Shown: positions 20,537 through 29,360, numbered from the stretch's first letter. The stretch is DNA of 58,025 nt from an uncultured Monoglobus sp. (GCA_947630505.1 CANRHV010000011.1:1-58025), one strand, 5' to 3'. Notes: generated by a model from the letters alone, not told the origin. Numbers and translations are program-made.

Positions 20537-21562
20537 ATGAGAAATCCCAACGGAGATAACTATGGCCGTGATGATATCGGAAATACATCCGAATATGACG
20601 CGTTTTTTGACGGCGGAAATTCCGATAATTACGGCGGACAATATTACGGACAGGTTGAGGAGAAAAAGTCGAACACGGCGCTTATCGCTATAATTTCGGC
20701 TCTGGGAGCGGTTATAGCTATAGGAGCGGTTGTGATTATTTTGATGCTCACGGGTGTTATAAACGTAGGCGGCAAGGACCCGAACACCGCGGGCACCGGC
20801 GCGGTGACCGTTCCCGTTCAGACAGAGGCGCCGACGCAGGCCCCCGCTCCCGTTCAGGCGCAGCAGCCGGTACAGCAGGCTCCCGCGGAAAACAATGTGG
20901 TGAGCAAAAACGTCTATGTCGCGAATGTAAAAAACTCTATCTATTTGCGCAGCGCGCCGGTCGAGGTCGACAGCAATATCATCTGTGAGATACCTCTCGG
21001 CACTCAGGTCGGATTCATCGAGAATGTTGACAGCGTATTCGCCAAAATCAATTATAACGGACAGATCGGCTATTCAAAGCAGCAATATCTGTCGGATGTG
21101 AAGCCTTCGGTGCAGTCGTCGAACAACACCGTTCAATCGTATATGTACGTCGCGAACGTGAAATATTCAATATATTTCCGCAGCGCTCCGGCCGAGGTCG
21201 ACAGCAATATCATCTGCGAGATACCCCTCGGCACACAGGTGGGCTTTATCGAGAATACCGACGGGGTATTCGCCAAGATACGTTACGACGGACAGGTCGG
21301 CTATGTGAAGCGCGAGTATCTTTCGAGCTCAAAGCCGTATGTATCCTCGGGTGGCTCGTCCTCGACCATGACGGTCGTGAATGTGGATTACGCGATATAT
21401 CTGCGCAGCTCGCCGTCGGAAAGTTCGGATTCCAATATTATTATGGAGATCCCGGTCGGCGCCACGGTCACTTATCTCGACACGCCGAACAGCACATTCT
21501 ACAAGATCTCTTATAACGGAACCGTGGGCTATTCCAAGCAGATATATTTAAGTTTTAACTAA
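20537..21562 (+). CDS. Membrane-anchored protein with three bacterial SH3 repeats
   Basis: 341 residues: a Gly/Asn/Asp/Tyr-rich cytoplasmic head (1-45), one membrane helix (about 47-74), a Pro/Gln/Ala-rich linker (about 90-125), then three SH3b-like repeats (about 127-186, 200-262 and 275-341). The first two are nearly identical (VDSNIICEIPLGTQVGFIEN in both), pointing to a recent internal duplication. Each repeat has the pattern IYLRSAP...IICEIPLGT...YNGQVGY...YL. SH3b domains bind cell-wall peptides. A wall-anchoring or targeting role is inferred, supported by the amidase gene 14 bases downstream, which has the same head-helix-linker design. It starts at ATG 20537 after aaggagg. Confidence 0.85.
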   Translation: MRNPNGDNYGRDDIGNTSEYDAFFDGGNSDNYGGQYYGQVEEKKSNTALIAIISALGAVIAIGAVVIILMLTGVINVGGKDPNTAGTGAVTVPVQTEAPTQAPAPVQAQQPVQQAPAENNVVSKNVYVANVKNSIYLRSAPVEVDSNIICEIPLGTQVGFIENVDSVFAKINYNGQIGYSKQQYLSDVKPSVQSSNNTVQSYMYVANVKYSIYFRSAPAEVDSNIICEIPLGTQVGFIENTDGVFAKIRYDGQVGYVKREYLSSSKPYVSSGGSSSTMTVVNVDYAIYLRSSPSESSDSNIIMEIPVGATVTYLDTPNSTFYKISYNGTVGYSKQIYLSFN

Positions 21563-21576
21563 AATCGGAGCATGAT

Positions 21577-22524
21577 ATGAACAAGAACAGCAATAAAATT
21601 TTGATTGGAGTGATCGCATTTCTCGGCGTTATACTCGTCGCTGTTATCGTGGTTTTCGCGCTGACGCTCAAGGGCGTTATAACCAAAGAAACATTCGGTA
21701 TCGGCAGCGGAAAAACCGAGGTATCGACCGAGGCGACGCCCGCACCGACCGCCGCGCCAACAGAGGCCCCAAAAAAGATCGTGGTGCTTGACGCTGGCCA
21801 CGGCAAGGAGTCGGGAGCCATGACCGACGCCGAAAAGGAGGCCGACGGCTGGCTCCGAACCTCGCGCGGCTGGGGCGAATGGCGGCACTGGAAGTCAGGC
21901 ACTATGTGGCAGGACTGCGAGGGCAGCGGCTGCACGGGCCGCGCACCATCAAACGGCGGCTGCTGGTACCCGATAGGAAACGGCGACCGCGACATCGAGC
22001 CGGAGATAAATCTCAGAAACACCGAATTTGCGAGAGCTTATCTTGAGCAGATGGGCTACGAGGTGCGCATGACAAGGACCTCAAACGACGAGAATCCGTC
22101 CATGACAAAGCGGCTCAAAGCCTGCTACAAGGACGGAGACATAACGGCCGAGCCCGACGCCGACGTGTTTGTCTGTATCCATTCAAACGCGGGCGGAGGC
22201 AGAGGCTCGGCGTATATGGCGCTGACCGGACTCTACGACCAGGCGGGCGTCTTTGCGCCCGAGGAATATGTGACCGAAAGCAACCTGCTCGGCAGTCTGA
22301 TAAACAACAGGATAACGACCGAGACCTCGATGCCGCTGTTCGCGGGCGGCAGATACGACGGTCTGCCCGAGGCGATATTCTTCTGCAAGTCCCCGATCCC
22401 CATAGCGTATCTTGAGATCGGCTTTTTCGACAACTCGGCGGATCTTGAAATACTGAACACCGAGTCCGAAGCCATAGGCCGCGCCATAGCCGAAGGAGTG
22501 AACGACTACTTCGCGCAAAAATAA
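21577..22524 (+). CDS. N-acetylmuramoyl-L-alanine amidase (Amidase_3), membrane-anchored
   Basis: 315 residues: an N-terminal membrane helix (about 9-31), a Thr/Ala/Pro linker (about 45-65), then a zinc amidase domain that cleaves the bond between muramic acid and the stem peptide. Visible Amidase_3 landmarks are VVLDAGHGKESG (zinc His), DIEPEINLRN (zinc Glu), VFVCIHSNAGGG (zinc His) and IAYLEIGFFDN (catalytic Glu). An insertion after the first His is rich in Trp, Cys and Gly (GWLRTSRGWGEWRHW, then DCEGSGCTG) and is longer than in typical CwlD-type enzymes. It follows the SH3 gene by 14 bases, so the two probably act together in wall turnover. Confidence 0.9.
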   Translation: MNKNSNKILIGVIAFLGVILVAVIVVFALTLKGVITKETFGIGSGKTEVSTEATPAPTAAPTEAPKKIVVLDAGHGKESGAMTDAEKEADGWLRTSRGWGEWRHWKSGTMWQDCEGSGCTGRAPSNGGCWYPIGNGDRDIEPEINLRNTEFARAYLEQMGYEVRMTRTSNDENPSMTKRLKACYKDGDITAEPDADVFVCIHSNAGGGRGSAYMALTGLYDQAGVFAPEEYVTESNLLGSLINNRITTETSMPLFAGGRYDGLPEAIFFCKSPIPIAYLEIGFFDNSADLEILNTESEAIGRAIAEGVNDYFAQK

Positions 22525-22557
22525 TGTAGCTTTTATCAGAGAAACGGAGGCATAATT

Positions 22558-22764
22558 ATGATACGCACGGATTCCGTTGTAAAGCGTGACGGCATGAAGA
22601 TCTTGCTCACCGGTTTGGGCAAGGTTGATGCCGAGCGTTTTATAAGTCTTATAATAAAAGAGCCGTTCGATTATACGGAATGGCAAAAAGGTTTGTTTAG
22701 TGATGAAACAGTGCGCGAGTTAAGCGATATTGCGATGGATTTTGTCAATAATCAAAACACTTAG
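22558..22764 (+). CDS. Conserved-looking 68-residue protein of unknown function
   Basis: It starts at ATG 22558 behind a good cggagg and is co-directional with the amidase, 33 bases downstream. The sequence contains VKRDGMKILLTGLGKVDAER and FDYTEWQKGLF, a pattern I associate with short proteins that elsewhere precede PIN/DUF3368-type toxin genes, which would make it antitoxin-like. No toxin gene follows here. That link is from memory and weak. It could equally be an orphan small regulator. Confidence 0.6.
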   Translation: MIRTDSVVKRDGMKILLTGLGKVDAERFISLIIKEPFDYTEWQKGLFSDETVRELSDIAMDFVNNQNT

Positions 22765-22812
22765 TTCAGAGCAGGGATTTGTCCCGGCTTGAATATTAGG
22801 AGGAATGGAATT

Positions 22813-23775
22813 ATGAAAAAAACTTTGTTGATCGCATTGGCGGTGCTGTTCGCCGCGGGTTGCTGCGCGGGACTGCTGGTTCATAAAAACGGCGGAACTC
22901 AAACTTCGTCCGATTTGAAAACCGAAACACTTTTATACTTTTGGTACGAGGAAGACAATATATCGCCTGAAAATGTCAGATACGCGGTCATGACCAAAAA
23001 AGAAAATGAGCCGCAGCCGAATTTGAGTCGGGTTTACAAAAATTTGGAGACCGATTTTGAAAAAATAGCGGCTGAGCTCAAGAGCGGAGATCGGATAATC
23101 CGAGTTATCCAAATCTATAACCCCGAGAAAGCGAAAGAAGCAGTAAAAAATGAAAAATATGTAATAGATTTGCTCAATGGGCATAATATACATTTCGCAA
23201 GACTCGAATCGCGGATCATAGACAATGCGCCGTCGGTCAGCGTTATACAAGGCGTCGATTTGTACAATGACAATTTTTACTCGGGGCTTCTTGAAAATTT
23301 CGGCGAGAAAACCATTCGCGGCAGCGGCGAGGAAATATACCGCTGTCTATATGTGCCCTCCATGACTGCCGTCTATGACATGATTAAGGTTACCGTAACA
23401 AAAAGCGGCGGCGAACTGGTTTACGGCATGCGGGACCATGATGAAAACATGTCAACAAAAACATACACCCTGACAAAAGAGCAGGTGAACGGGCTAAAAG
23501 AAGCTTTCAAAAACGCCGATTTTTGGCATACTCTCGTGACCGACAATACATTGGGTACTGACGGCGACAGATGCGTGATCGAGGCGGTGAAAAACGGCAG
23601 GTACCATATTATGGACAGATGGGCCCCGGATTATGATCGGAGCGGCCGTTCGGGCGCGAAAGAGTGCTATGAGATAAGCAAGGCTTTCAGAAGGCTTGTT
23701 CCGATAGAGGATCAATACGCTTTCGACGGCTTTTCCGCGGGGCGGCAGCAAAAAGAAATAAAAGATGAGTTATAA
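22813..23775 (+). CDS. Secreted or lipid-anchored protein of unknown function
   Basis: 320 residues from ATG 22813, which follows aggagg by nine bases. A frame extension to 22789 lies upstream of that site and is rejected. The N-terminus, MKKTLLIALAVLFAAGCCAG, is a signal sequence with a weak lipobox (AAGC), so it may be lipid-anchored. The body (VRYAVMTKKENEPQPN..., later TYTLTKEQVNGLKEAFKNAD and DGDRCVIEAVKNGRYHIMDR) suggests a small globular extracytoplasmic protein. I do not recognise the family. It is probably the last gene of the SH3/amidase group. Confidence 0.7.
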   Translation: MKKTLLIALAVLFAAGCCAGLLVHKNGGTQTSSDLKTETLLYFWYEEDNISPENVRYAVMTKKENEPQPNLSRVYKNLETDFEKIAAELKSGDRIIRVIQIYNPEKAKEAVKNEKYVIDLLNGHNIHFARLESRIIDNAPSVSVIQGVDLYNDNFYSGLLENFGEKTIRGSGEEIYRCLYVPSMTAVYDMIKVTVTKSGGELVYGMRDHDENMSTKTYTLTKEQVNGLKEAFKNADFWHTLVTDNTLGTDGDRCVIEAVKNGRYHIMDRWAPDYDRSGRSGAKECYEISKAFRRLVPIEDQYAFDGFSAGRQQKEIKDEL

Positions 23776-23820
23776 CCAAATACGAATATTTCTAAATCCC
23801 AAAAATTTTTTGAAATAATA

Positions 23821-23849
23821 TTGACAAACGCTTAAAATCAGGATATAAT
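23821..23849 (+). promoter_or_regulatory. Consensus promoter of a noncoding RNA
   Basis: TTGACA (23821-23826), 17 bases, TATAAT (23844-23849): a perfect SigA match and the strongest in the window. Its predicted start coincides with the first base of a closed RNA stem. Confidence 0.85.
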
Positions 23850-23853
23850 AAAA

Positions 23854-24086
23854 GCAGATAAAAGGTAACCTTACGGTTAGCCGAAGAATTAAATCATAAT
23901 CAATATGACTGCATCTTTAGCGAAGGGCGGTCATATTGCTTTCATAGTGAAAACTACGAGAAATATGATTGTTAAGAGCAAAACTCTTAAAACATATTTC
24001 ATAAGGCAATCGCCTCCTTAATTCATATAGGCATTCACCTAATATGTATAAGTCGGCTAACCGCTCTTGTTCCTTTTATCTGCGTA
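23854..24086 (+). ncRNA. Multibranched structured noncoding RNA (about 230 nt), family not assigned
   Basis: Two perfect long-range stems close the RNA: gcagataaaagg (23854-23865) with ccttttatctgc (24072-24083), and cggttagccga (23874-23884) with tcggctaaccg (24053-24063). Inside lie five local hairpins: 23901-23912 with 23927-23938 (12 bp, one G-U); tagt-gaaa-acta (23945-23956, GNRA-type loop); gaaatatg (23960-23967) with catatttc (23993-24000), carrying an inner ttaagag/ctcttaa; aggc-aatc-gcct (24004-24015); and catatagg with cctaatatg (24024-24046). No open reading frame with a ribosome site is present. The 3' side ends in an AU-rich hairpin and T-run (to about 24107). Many branches rule out a simple 6S-like rod. 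I could not match it to a riboswitch I know. It has its own strong promoter and is separated from the next gene by about 220 bases, so it looks like a stand-alone RNA. Confidence 0.75.
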
Positions 24087-24303
24087 AATTATTATATAAT
24101 ATTTTTATCTTAAAGTCAAATTACAAAATCGTTAAACCGAGCCGCCTGCATTGATCACCGAGCCAAGGGGCGGCTTGATAAATATATTATAATTTTTCAA
24201 TCATTATTATTTCAAACAAAAATAAATTAAAAACAGTGGATTTTTTTCGGCGGTTATGGTACAATCAAGAAAACACAACGCAAACTAACGGAGGTTTATA
24301 TAG
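24087..24303 (+). promoter_or_regulatory. AT-rich gap with a GC hairpin and an extended -10 promoter
   Basis: agccgcc (24140-24146) pairs with ggcggct (24169-24175) around a 22-base loop, with no T-run directly after it. Its role is unknown. Further on, tatggtacaat contains an extended -10 (TACAAT 24260-24265 preceded by TGG) that suits the phosphatase gene. The -35 is poor. Nothing else is visible in this stretch. Confidence 0.5.
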
Positions 24304-24780
24304 ATGACACGCGTACTTTTTATCTGTCACGGCAATATTTGCAGATCGCCTATGGCTGAGTTTTTGTTCAAGGATATGGTGAAAAAGGCGGGGCTCCAAA
24401 ATGATTTCCTGATCGAGTCGGCGGCCACCAGCTATGAGGAGATCGGGAACCCGGTGCACCCGGGCACCAAGCGCAAGCTGGCGGAGCAGGGGATCTCGGC
24501 CAAGGGAAAGCGGGCGCGGAAGCTGCTTGGGTCCGACTATGACAAATACGATCTGTTTATCGGCATGGACAGCGCCAACATACGCAATATCAACAGGATA
24601 TTCGGCGGCGACCCTAAGGGCAAGGTCAAAAAGATGCTCGAGTTCGCCGGAAGTTATGACGATGTGGCGGACCCGTGGTACACGGGTAATTTCGAGGTCA
24701 CGTATGACGATATAATGAGAGGGCTAAAAGGCCTTTTTAAGGAGCTTACGGGAAAAGAATATCGGGCGCGGCAGAGGTGA
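24304..24780 (+). CDS. Low-molecular-weight protein tyrosine/arginine phosphatase
   Basis: 158 residues. The N-terminus, MTRVLFICHGNICRSPMAEF, contains the C-x5-R-S phosphate-binding loop (CHGNICRS). The general acid segment VADPWYTGNFEVTYDDI is present near residue 120. Length and motifs are typical. Relatives act on tyrosine phosphate (PtpA/Wzb) or on arginine phosphate (YwlE). The loop alone does not decide which. It starts at ATG 24304 behind cggagg. Its stop overlaps the upstream frame of the next gene, so the phosphatase and the TetM-NYN protein are translated from one message. Confidence 0.95.
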   Translation: MTRVLFICHGNICRSPMAEFLFKDMVKKAGLQNDFLIESAATSYEEIGNPVHPGTKRKLAEQGISAKGKRARKLLGSDYDKYDLFIGMDSANIRNINRIFGGDPKGKVKKMLEFAGSYDDVADPWYTGNFEVTYDDIMRGLKGLFKELTGKEYRARQR

Positions 24781-24785
24781 TTGTT

Positions 24786-27428
24786 TTGAAAAAAATCGTT
24801 TTCGGAATACTGGCTCACGTGGACTCGGGCAAGACGACTTTGTCCGAGGCTTTGCTGTACCTGAGCGGCGAGATACGGCGGCGCGGCAGGGTAGACCACG
24901 GCGACGCCTTTCTCGACACCAACGCCATCGAGCGCGACCGCGGCATCACGATATTTTCAAAGCAGGCGCAGCTTATGCGCGGCGATACCCGATTCACTCT
25001 GGTCGATACCCCGGGGCACGTGGATTTTTCAATGGAGACCGAGCGCGCTCTGTCGATCTTAGACTGCGCGGTGCTGGTTATCAGCGGGACCGACGGGGTC
25101 CAGAGCCACACCGAGACGCTGTGGCGGTTGCTTGAGCGGTACGATATCCCGACCTTTATTTTTGTGAACAAAATGGACTTAAACGGCATGGGGCGCGAAA
25201 AACTGAGCGCGGAGCTCAAAAAGCGTCTGAGCGACGGCTGCCTCGACTTTTCGGAGATCGGCACACCCGAATTTTCGGAGAGCACCGCGATGTGCGACGA
25301 GGAGATATTGAATGCCTATCTCGATGGCGGAGAAATAAGCGCGGATATGCTGCGCCGCGCCATAAAAAAGCGCGAGATCTTCCCGACCTTTTTCGGCTCC
25401 GCGCTGAGGTGCGAGGGAGTCGATGAGCTGCTTGGCGCTCTTTCGGATTATTCGCTCATGCCGAAATATAAAAATGAGTTCGGCGCGAGGGTATACAAGA
25501 TATCCGAGGACGAGCGCGGAACGCGCCTGACCCACATGAAAATAACCGGAGGCGCGCTCAAGGTCAAGGACGTGATAGACGGCGAGGACCGCGACGGCTC
25601 CGAGTGGAGCGAAAAGATCGATCAAATCAGGATATATTCGGGCGAGAAATTCACAACTGCCGACACCGCCGAGGCGGGGACCGTCTGCGCGGTACAGGGC
25701 CTGACCCGATCCTATCCCGGGCAGGGCCTTGGCGCCGAGCACAACTCAAAGGCGGCGCTGCTCAGTCCCGTGCTGGCGTACACGGCGCGGCTGCCCGAGG
25801 GCACCGACATTCACGCGGCGCTCCGAAACCTGAGAATACTTGAGGAAGAGGAGCCACAGCTCGGCATAATCTGGAACGAGCAGCTGCGCGAGATACAGAT
25901 ACGCCTGATGGGCGAGATCCAGACCGAGGTGCTGAGCCGCGTTATTCGCGAGCGGTTCAATATGGACGTGGAATTTGTGCGCGGCAGCATAGCCTACAAG
26001 GAGACGATCAAAAACATCGTCGAGGGCGTGGGCCACTACGAGCCGCTGAGACATTACGCCGAGGTGCATCTGATCTTGGAGCCCGGCAAGCCGGGCAGCG
26101 GGCTGCGGTTCGCCTCAAAGTGCGGCGAGGACAAGCTGGACAGAAACTGGCAGCGGCTGATATTGACGCACCTTAAAGAAAAGACACATCTGGGCGTGCT
26201 GACGGGCTCGCCGATAACCGATATGAAAATAACTCTGGCGTCGGGCCGCGCCCACAAAAAGCACACCGAGGGTGGCGACTTCAGACAGGCGACCTACAGA
26301 GCGGTGCGCCAAGGGCTCAGGCAAGCGGAGAGCGTGCTGCTCGAACCGTGGTACGAGCTGCGCATAGAGGTTCCGACCGATTGCGTGGGCAGGGCGATGA
26401 ACGACGTTATCACAGCGGGCGGACGCATAAATCCGCCCGAGACCGACGGCGAAAATTCGATCATTACCGGCTCGGCGCCTGTCAGAGGCATGGTCGACTA
26501 CGCGGCTGAGCTGGCGGCCTACAGTGGGGGAAAGGGCAGATTTTCCTGCATCCCCGGCGGATATTTCCCATGCGCCGACGCGGAAAGCGTTATCGAGGAA
26601 ATTGGCTACGACTGCGACGCCGACACCGACAACACCGCCGATTCGGTTTTCTGCTCCCACGGCGCGGGCTATCCGGTTCGGTGGGACGAGGTGCCCGAGC
26701 ACATGCACCTGGAGAGCGAGCTCAAACGGGCCGAGGAGCCCCGGGCGATAGAGGGCCGCGCGAGAGCGAGAGAGTTTGTGGACAGCATCGCAGCCGACAA
26801 AGAGCTGATGCGCATATTCGAGCGGACATACGGCCCGATCAGACGGGAGAACGCGAGCGATGAGCCCGCGCGGCGCTCAAGCGCTGTTATGTCTTACGCG
26901 CCGCCGAAGAGCGTAAGCCGCGTGTCCGCCGCCGCGAAAAGAAGACAAAACGGAGACGATTATCTTCTGGTCGACGGCTACAATATAATTTTCGCTTGGG
27001 ACGAGCTCAAAAAATACGCCGACGACAACATGGAAACGGCGCGCATGAAGCTGGCGGATATTTTGTGCAACTATCGCGGCTTTAAAAAGTGCGAGGTGAT
27101 ACTCGTTTACGACGCGTACAAAGTGAAGAACAATCCCGGCGAGGTCGAGCGCTACCACAATATCGACATTGTGTACACAAAGGAGCGGGAGACCGCCGAT
27201 ATGTATATCGAAAAGACCTCCCACAGGCTGAGCAAAAACAACCGTGTCCGCGTGGCGACGTCCGACGGGCTTGAGCAGCTGATAATCCTGGGCGGCGGCG
27301 CCCTGCGGATCTCGGCCTCCGACCTGAGAGCCGAGATCAAAGAGGCCGAAAGCGAGATAAAAGACTATATGAAGTCGCTCGGCCTCGGCGGAAGCTTGGA
27401 AAACCGCATAGAATTCGAAACAAAATAA
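24786..27428 (+). CDS. TetM-like ribosomal GTPase fused to an Rae1/YacP-like NYN endoribonuclease
   Basis: 880 residues if started at TTG 24786, which follows agaggtgat. An upstream in-frame GTG at 24777 touches that site and is rejected. Residues 1 to about 640 form an EF-G-like factor of the TetM/TetO type: G1 GILAHVDSGKTTL, the switch segment ERDRGITIFS, G3 DTPGHVDFSME, G4 NKMDL, followed by domains II-V. From about residue 724 a NYN/PIN nuclease domain begins (LLVDGYNIIFAWDEL) with acidic positions in VDGYN, VYDAYK, ETADMYIEK and ATSDGLEQ, matching YacP/Rae1. In Bacillus, Rae1 enters the ribosomal A site and cuts mRNA. TetM-type factors also bind that site. A one-chain ribosome-clearing or mRNA-cutting factor is inferred. 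True tetracycline resistance is possible but less likely. Confidence 0.88.
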   Translation: MKKIVFGILAHVDSGKTTLSEALLYLSGEIRRRGRVDHGDAFLDTNAIERDRGITIFSKQAQLMRGDTRFTLVDTPGHVDFSMETERALSILDCAVLVISGTDGVQSHTETLWRLLERYDIPTFIFVNKMDLNGMGREKLSAELKKRLSDGCLDFSEIGTPEFSESTAMCDEEILNAYLDGGEISADMLRRAIKKREIFPTFFGSALRCEGVDELLGALSDYSLMPKYKNEFGARVYKISEDERGTRLTHMKITGGALKVKDVIDGEDRDGSEWSEKIDQIRIYSGEKFTTADTAEAGTVCAVQGLTRSYPGQGLGAEHNSKAALLSPVLAYTARLPEGTDIHAALRNLRILEEEEPQLGIIWNEQLREIQIRLMGEIQTEVLSRVIRERFNMDVEFVRGSIAYKETIKNIVEGVGHYEPLRHYAEVHLILEPGKPGSGLRFASKCGEDKLDRNWQRLILTHLKEKTHLGVLTGSPITDMKITLASGRAHKKHTEGGDFRQATYRAVRQGLRQAESVLLEPWYELRIEVPTDCVGRAMNDVITAGGRINPPETDGENSIITGSAPVRGMVDYAAELAAYSGGKGRFSCIPGGYFPCADAESVIEEIGYDCDADTDNTADSVFCSHGAGYPVRWDEVPEHMHLESELKRAEEPRAIEGRARAREFVDSIAADKELMRIFERTYGPIRRENASDEPARRSSAVMSYAPPKSVSRVSAAAKRRQNGDDYLLVDGYNIIFAWDELKKYADDNMETARMKLADILCNYRGFKKCEVILVYDAYKVKNNPGEVERYHNIDIVYTKERETADMYIEKTSHRLSKNNRVRVATSDGLEQLIILGGGALRISASDLRAEIKEAESEIKDYMKSLGLGGSLENRIEFETK

Positions 27429-27453
27429 GCGGAGCCGTGGCTCCGCTTTTCTT
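27427..27453. terminator. Bidirectional terminator between convergent genes
   Basis: agcggag (27428-27434) pairs with ctccgct (27441-27447), followed by ttttctttt on the plus strand. On the minus strand, a run of T follows the same stem after the nptA stop. Confidence 0.8.
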
Positions 27454-29226
27454 TTACAGCGCATATTTTTGTTTGTAGGTCTCGTAGTCGCGGCGGTATT
27501 CGTCGGGCATTTCCCGGTGCAGGCGGCGCAGGTACTCGTGTCGGTCGATCGAGGTCCCGCCGCCGCGGTTGGCCTGAAGGATAGCCACGCCGATGTTTGA
27601 GCAGTGATCCGAGATCCTTTCGGCATTGCTCGTTATCTCAAGAAGCATAACGCCAGCCTCGACCGAGCAGGTCTGAGCCTTGAGGCGCTTCATGTGGTCG
27701 TCCTCCAGCTGCTGCTGTATTCCGTCCACTACTTCCTCGAGGGGTTCTATCTTGACCGCCAGAGACGTGTCGTTTTTGGAAAACGCCTCGTATGTCAGCT
27801 CGACTATGTTTTCTATCGCGTCAAACAGCACGCTGAGACCGTGGGCCGCGTTTTCCGAGAACTCTATGCCGCTCTCGCTGAGGCTTTCGCATATCTCGCG
27901 GATGTTGTCGCAATAGTCGCCTATGCGCTCGATATTCGTTACCAGATGGAAGTAGGTCGACGAGCGCTCGTTGTCCTGCTCGGACAGGTGCTCGTCCGAT
28001 ATTTTTGTCAGGTACGAGCTTATCCTGATCTCGTACTCGTCAAGCAAATTCTCGTTGGCAATCATAAGCTCCGAATTTTTCTCGGTGTCTTCGCCCGCCA
28101 CCAGCTTGGCCGTGAGGCGCACATTCTTTTTGGCGACCTTGAACATCTTGGAAAGTGCGATATGCACGCGGCCGACCGCCACATACGGTGTTTTGAGGAA
28201 ACGCTCGTCCAGCTGAGAGAAGGGGTTGTCCTCTATCTCCTGCCTGCTGTCGCGGATTGTTTTTTCGGCCAGCCATACCAGCAGCTTTGAAAACGGCAGC
28301 AGCATGATTGTGGACGCCACATTGAATATCGAGTGGAACACGGATATGTCGGTGGCCGATATTCTCGAGTTCCAGAAGGGCAGACCGATCGTGTACTGGA
28401 TTATATAAATAACCGTCAGGAAAACGATCGTGCCGATAATGTTGAAATAAAGGTGGATCATGGCGGCGCGCTTGGCGTTTTTGCTGGCGCCTACCGACGA
28501 CAAAAGCGCGGTGACGCAGGTTCCTATGTTCTGACCCATGATGATCGGGAACGCCGACGCGAACACGACCGTGGTGCTTGAGGCGACCGCTTGCAGCATA
28601 CCGACCGACGCCGCGCTGGACTGGATAATTCCCGTGATTCCCGCGCCTATCAGCAGTCCTGTGAACGGATTTGTCTGCATAGCGAATATGTTTTTAAGCG
28701 ACGGTACCTGATCGAACACGACCTCCATCGAGTTTGTCATAAACTCCATACCGATAAATATAAGGCCGAGGCCGACAAAGATCTCACCGATCGTCTTGAT
28801 GTTCTTTTTTGCGATAAAAACGAGCATAACGGCGCCCAATATGATAAACAGAGGCGCCAGCGTCGTGGGCTTGAGCATTGCCAGGTACCAGACGTCGCCC
28901 GGCAGGTCGTTAAGGCTCAGTATCCAGGCCGTGATCGTGGTTCCTATATTGGCGCCCATGATGATACCCACGGCCTGATTGAGGGTGAGGACGCCGGCGT
29001 TAACGAAGCCGACCACCATAACGGTGGTGGCGGAAGACGATTGAGTGAGGGCGGCCACTACCGCGCCCAGAGCGACCGACTTTATGATATTGCCGGTGAC
29101 TTTTTCCATGATCTTGCGGAGCCTTGAGCCCGCGGCTCTCTCCAGCGACGAGCTCATCGAGTGCATTCCGAAAAGGAACATGCCGAGCCCGCCAAACAGC
29201 GAAATTATCTGCAATGCGATATCCAT
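27454..29226 (-). CDS. Na+/phosphate cotransporter (NptA type) with C-terminal PhoU domain
   Basis: 590 residues if started at ATG 29226, which follows acggaggtg. An upstream frame reaching 29256 is rejected. The membrane half holds the duplicated signature of the family: QSSSATTVMVVGFVNAG in the first repeat and QSSAASVGMLQAVAS in the second, with IMGANIGTT and IMGQNIGTC next to them. From about residue 350 a PhoU-like helical domain follows (YFHLVTNIERIGDYCDNIRE, then LEITSNAERISDHCSNIGVA). It imports phosphate with sodium; PhoU modulates transport. It is a single gene with its own promoter. Confidence 0.93.
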   Translation of the reverse strand: MDIALQIISLFGGLGMFLFGMHSMSSSLERAAGSRLRKIMEKVTGNIIKSVALGAVVAALTQSSSATTVMVVGFVNAGVLTLNQAVGIIMGANIGTTITAWILSLNDLPGDVWYLAMLKPTTLAPLFIILGAVMLVFIAKKNIKTIGEIFVGLGLIFIGMEFMTNSMEVVFDQVPSLKNIFAMQTNPFTGLLIGAGITGIIQSSAASVGMLQAVASSTTVVFASAFPIIMGQNIGTCVTALLSSVGASKNAKRAAMIHLYFNIIGTIVFLTVIYIIQYTIGLPFWNSRISATDISVFHSIFNVASTIMLLPFSKLLVWLAEKTIRDSRQEIEDNPFSQLDERFLKTPYVAVGRVHIALSKMFKVAKKNVRLTAKLVAGEDTEKNSELMIANENLLDEYEIRISSYLTKISDEHLSEQDNERSSTYFHLVTNIERIGDYCDNIREICESLSESGIEFSENAAHGLSVLFDAIENIVELTYEAFSKNDTSLAVKIEPLEEVVDGIQQQLEDDHMKRLKAQTCSVEAGVMLLEITSNAERISDHCSNIGVAILQANRGGGTSIDRHEYLRRLHREMPDEYRRDYETYKQKYAL

Positions 29227-29270
29227 CAGGACACCTCCGTGTTGAATTTTTCCCAACTTTCACCAAATAC

Positions 29271-29299
29271 AATATATCACGAAATCCGGGAAAATACAA
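29271..29299 (-). promoter_or_regulatory. Promoter of the NptA-type gene
   Basis: Minus strand TTGTAT (29299-29294), 17 bases, TATATT (29276-29271), 45 bases before the start codon. The -35 is weak. Confidence 0.5.
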
Positions 29300-29360
29300 C
29301 CGTTAATTTATAGCAATAAAAACGCTGCCGAGGCCGTATATTTGTTGGTTTTTTCGCCAA

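Noticed and set aside
23854..24086. 6S RNA as identity for the structured RNA
   Set aside because: 6S is an elongated hairpin with one central bubble; this RNA closes a junction with five local hairpins.
24786..27428. Plain tetracycline resistance gene
   Set aside because: The C-terminal nuclease domain and chromosomal operon with a phosphatase fit a housekeeping factor better, though resistance is not excluded.
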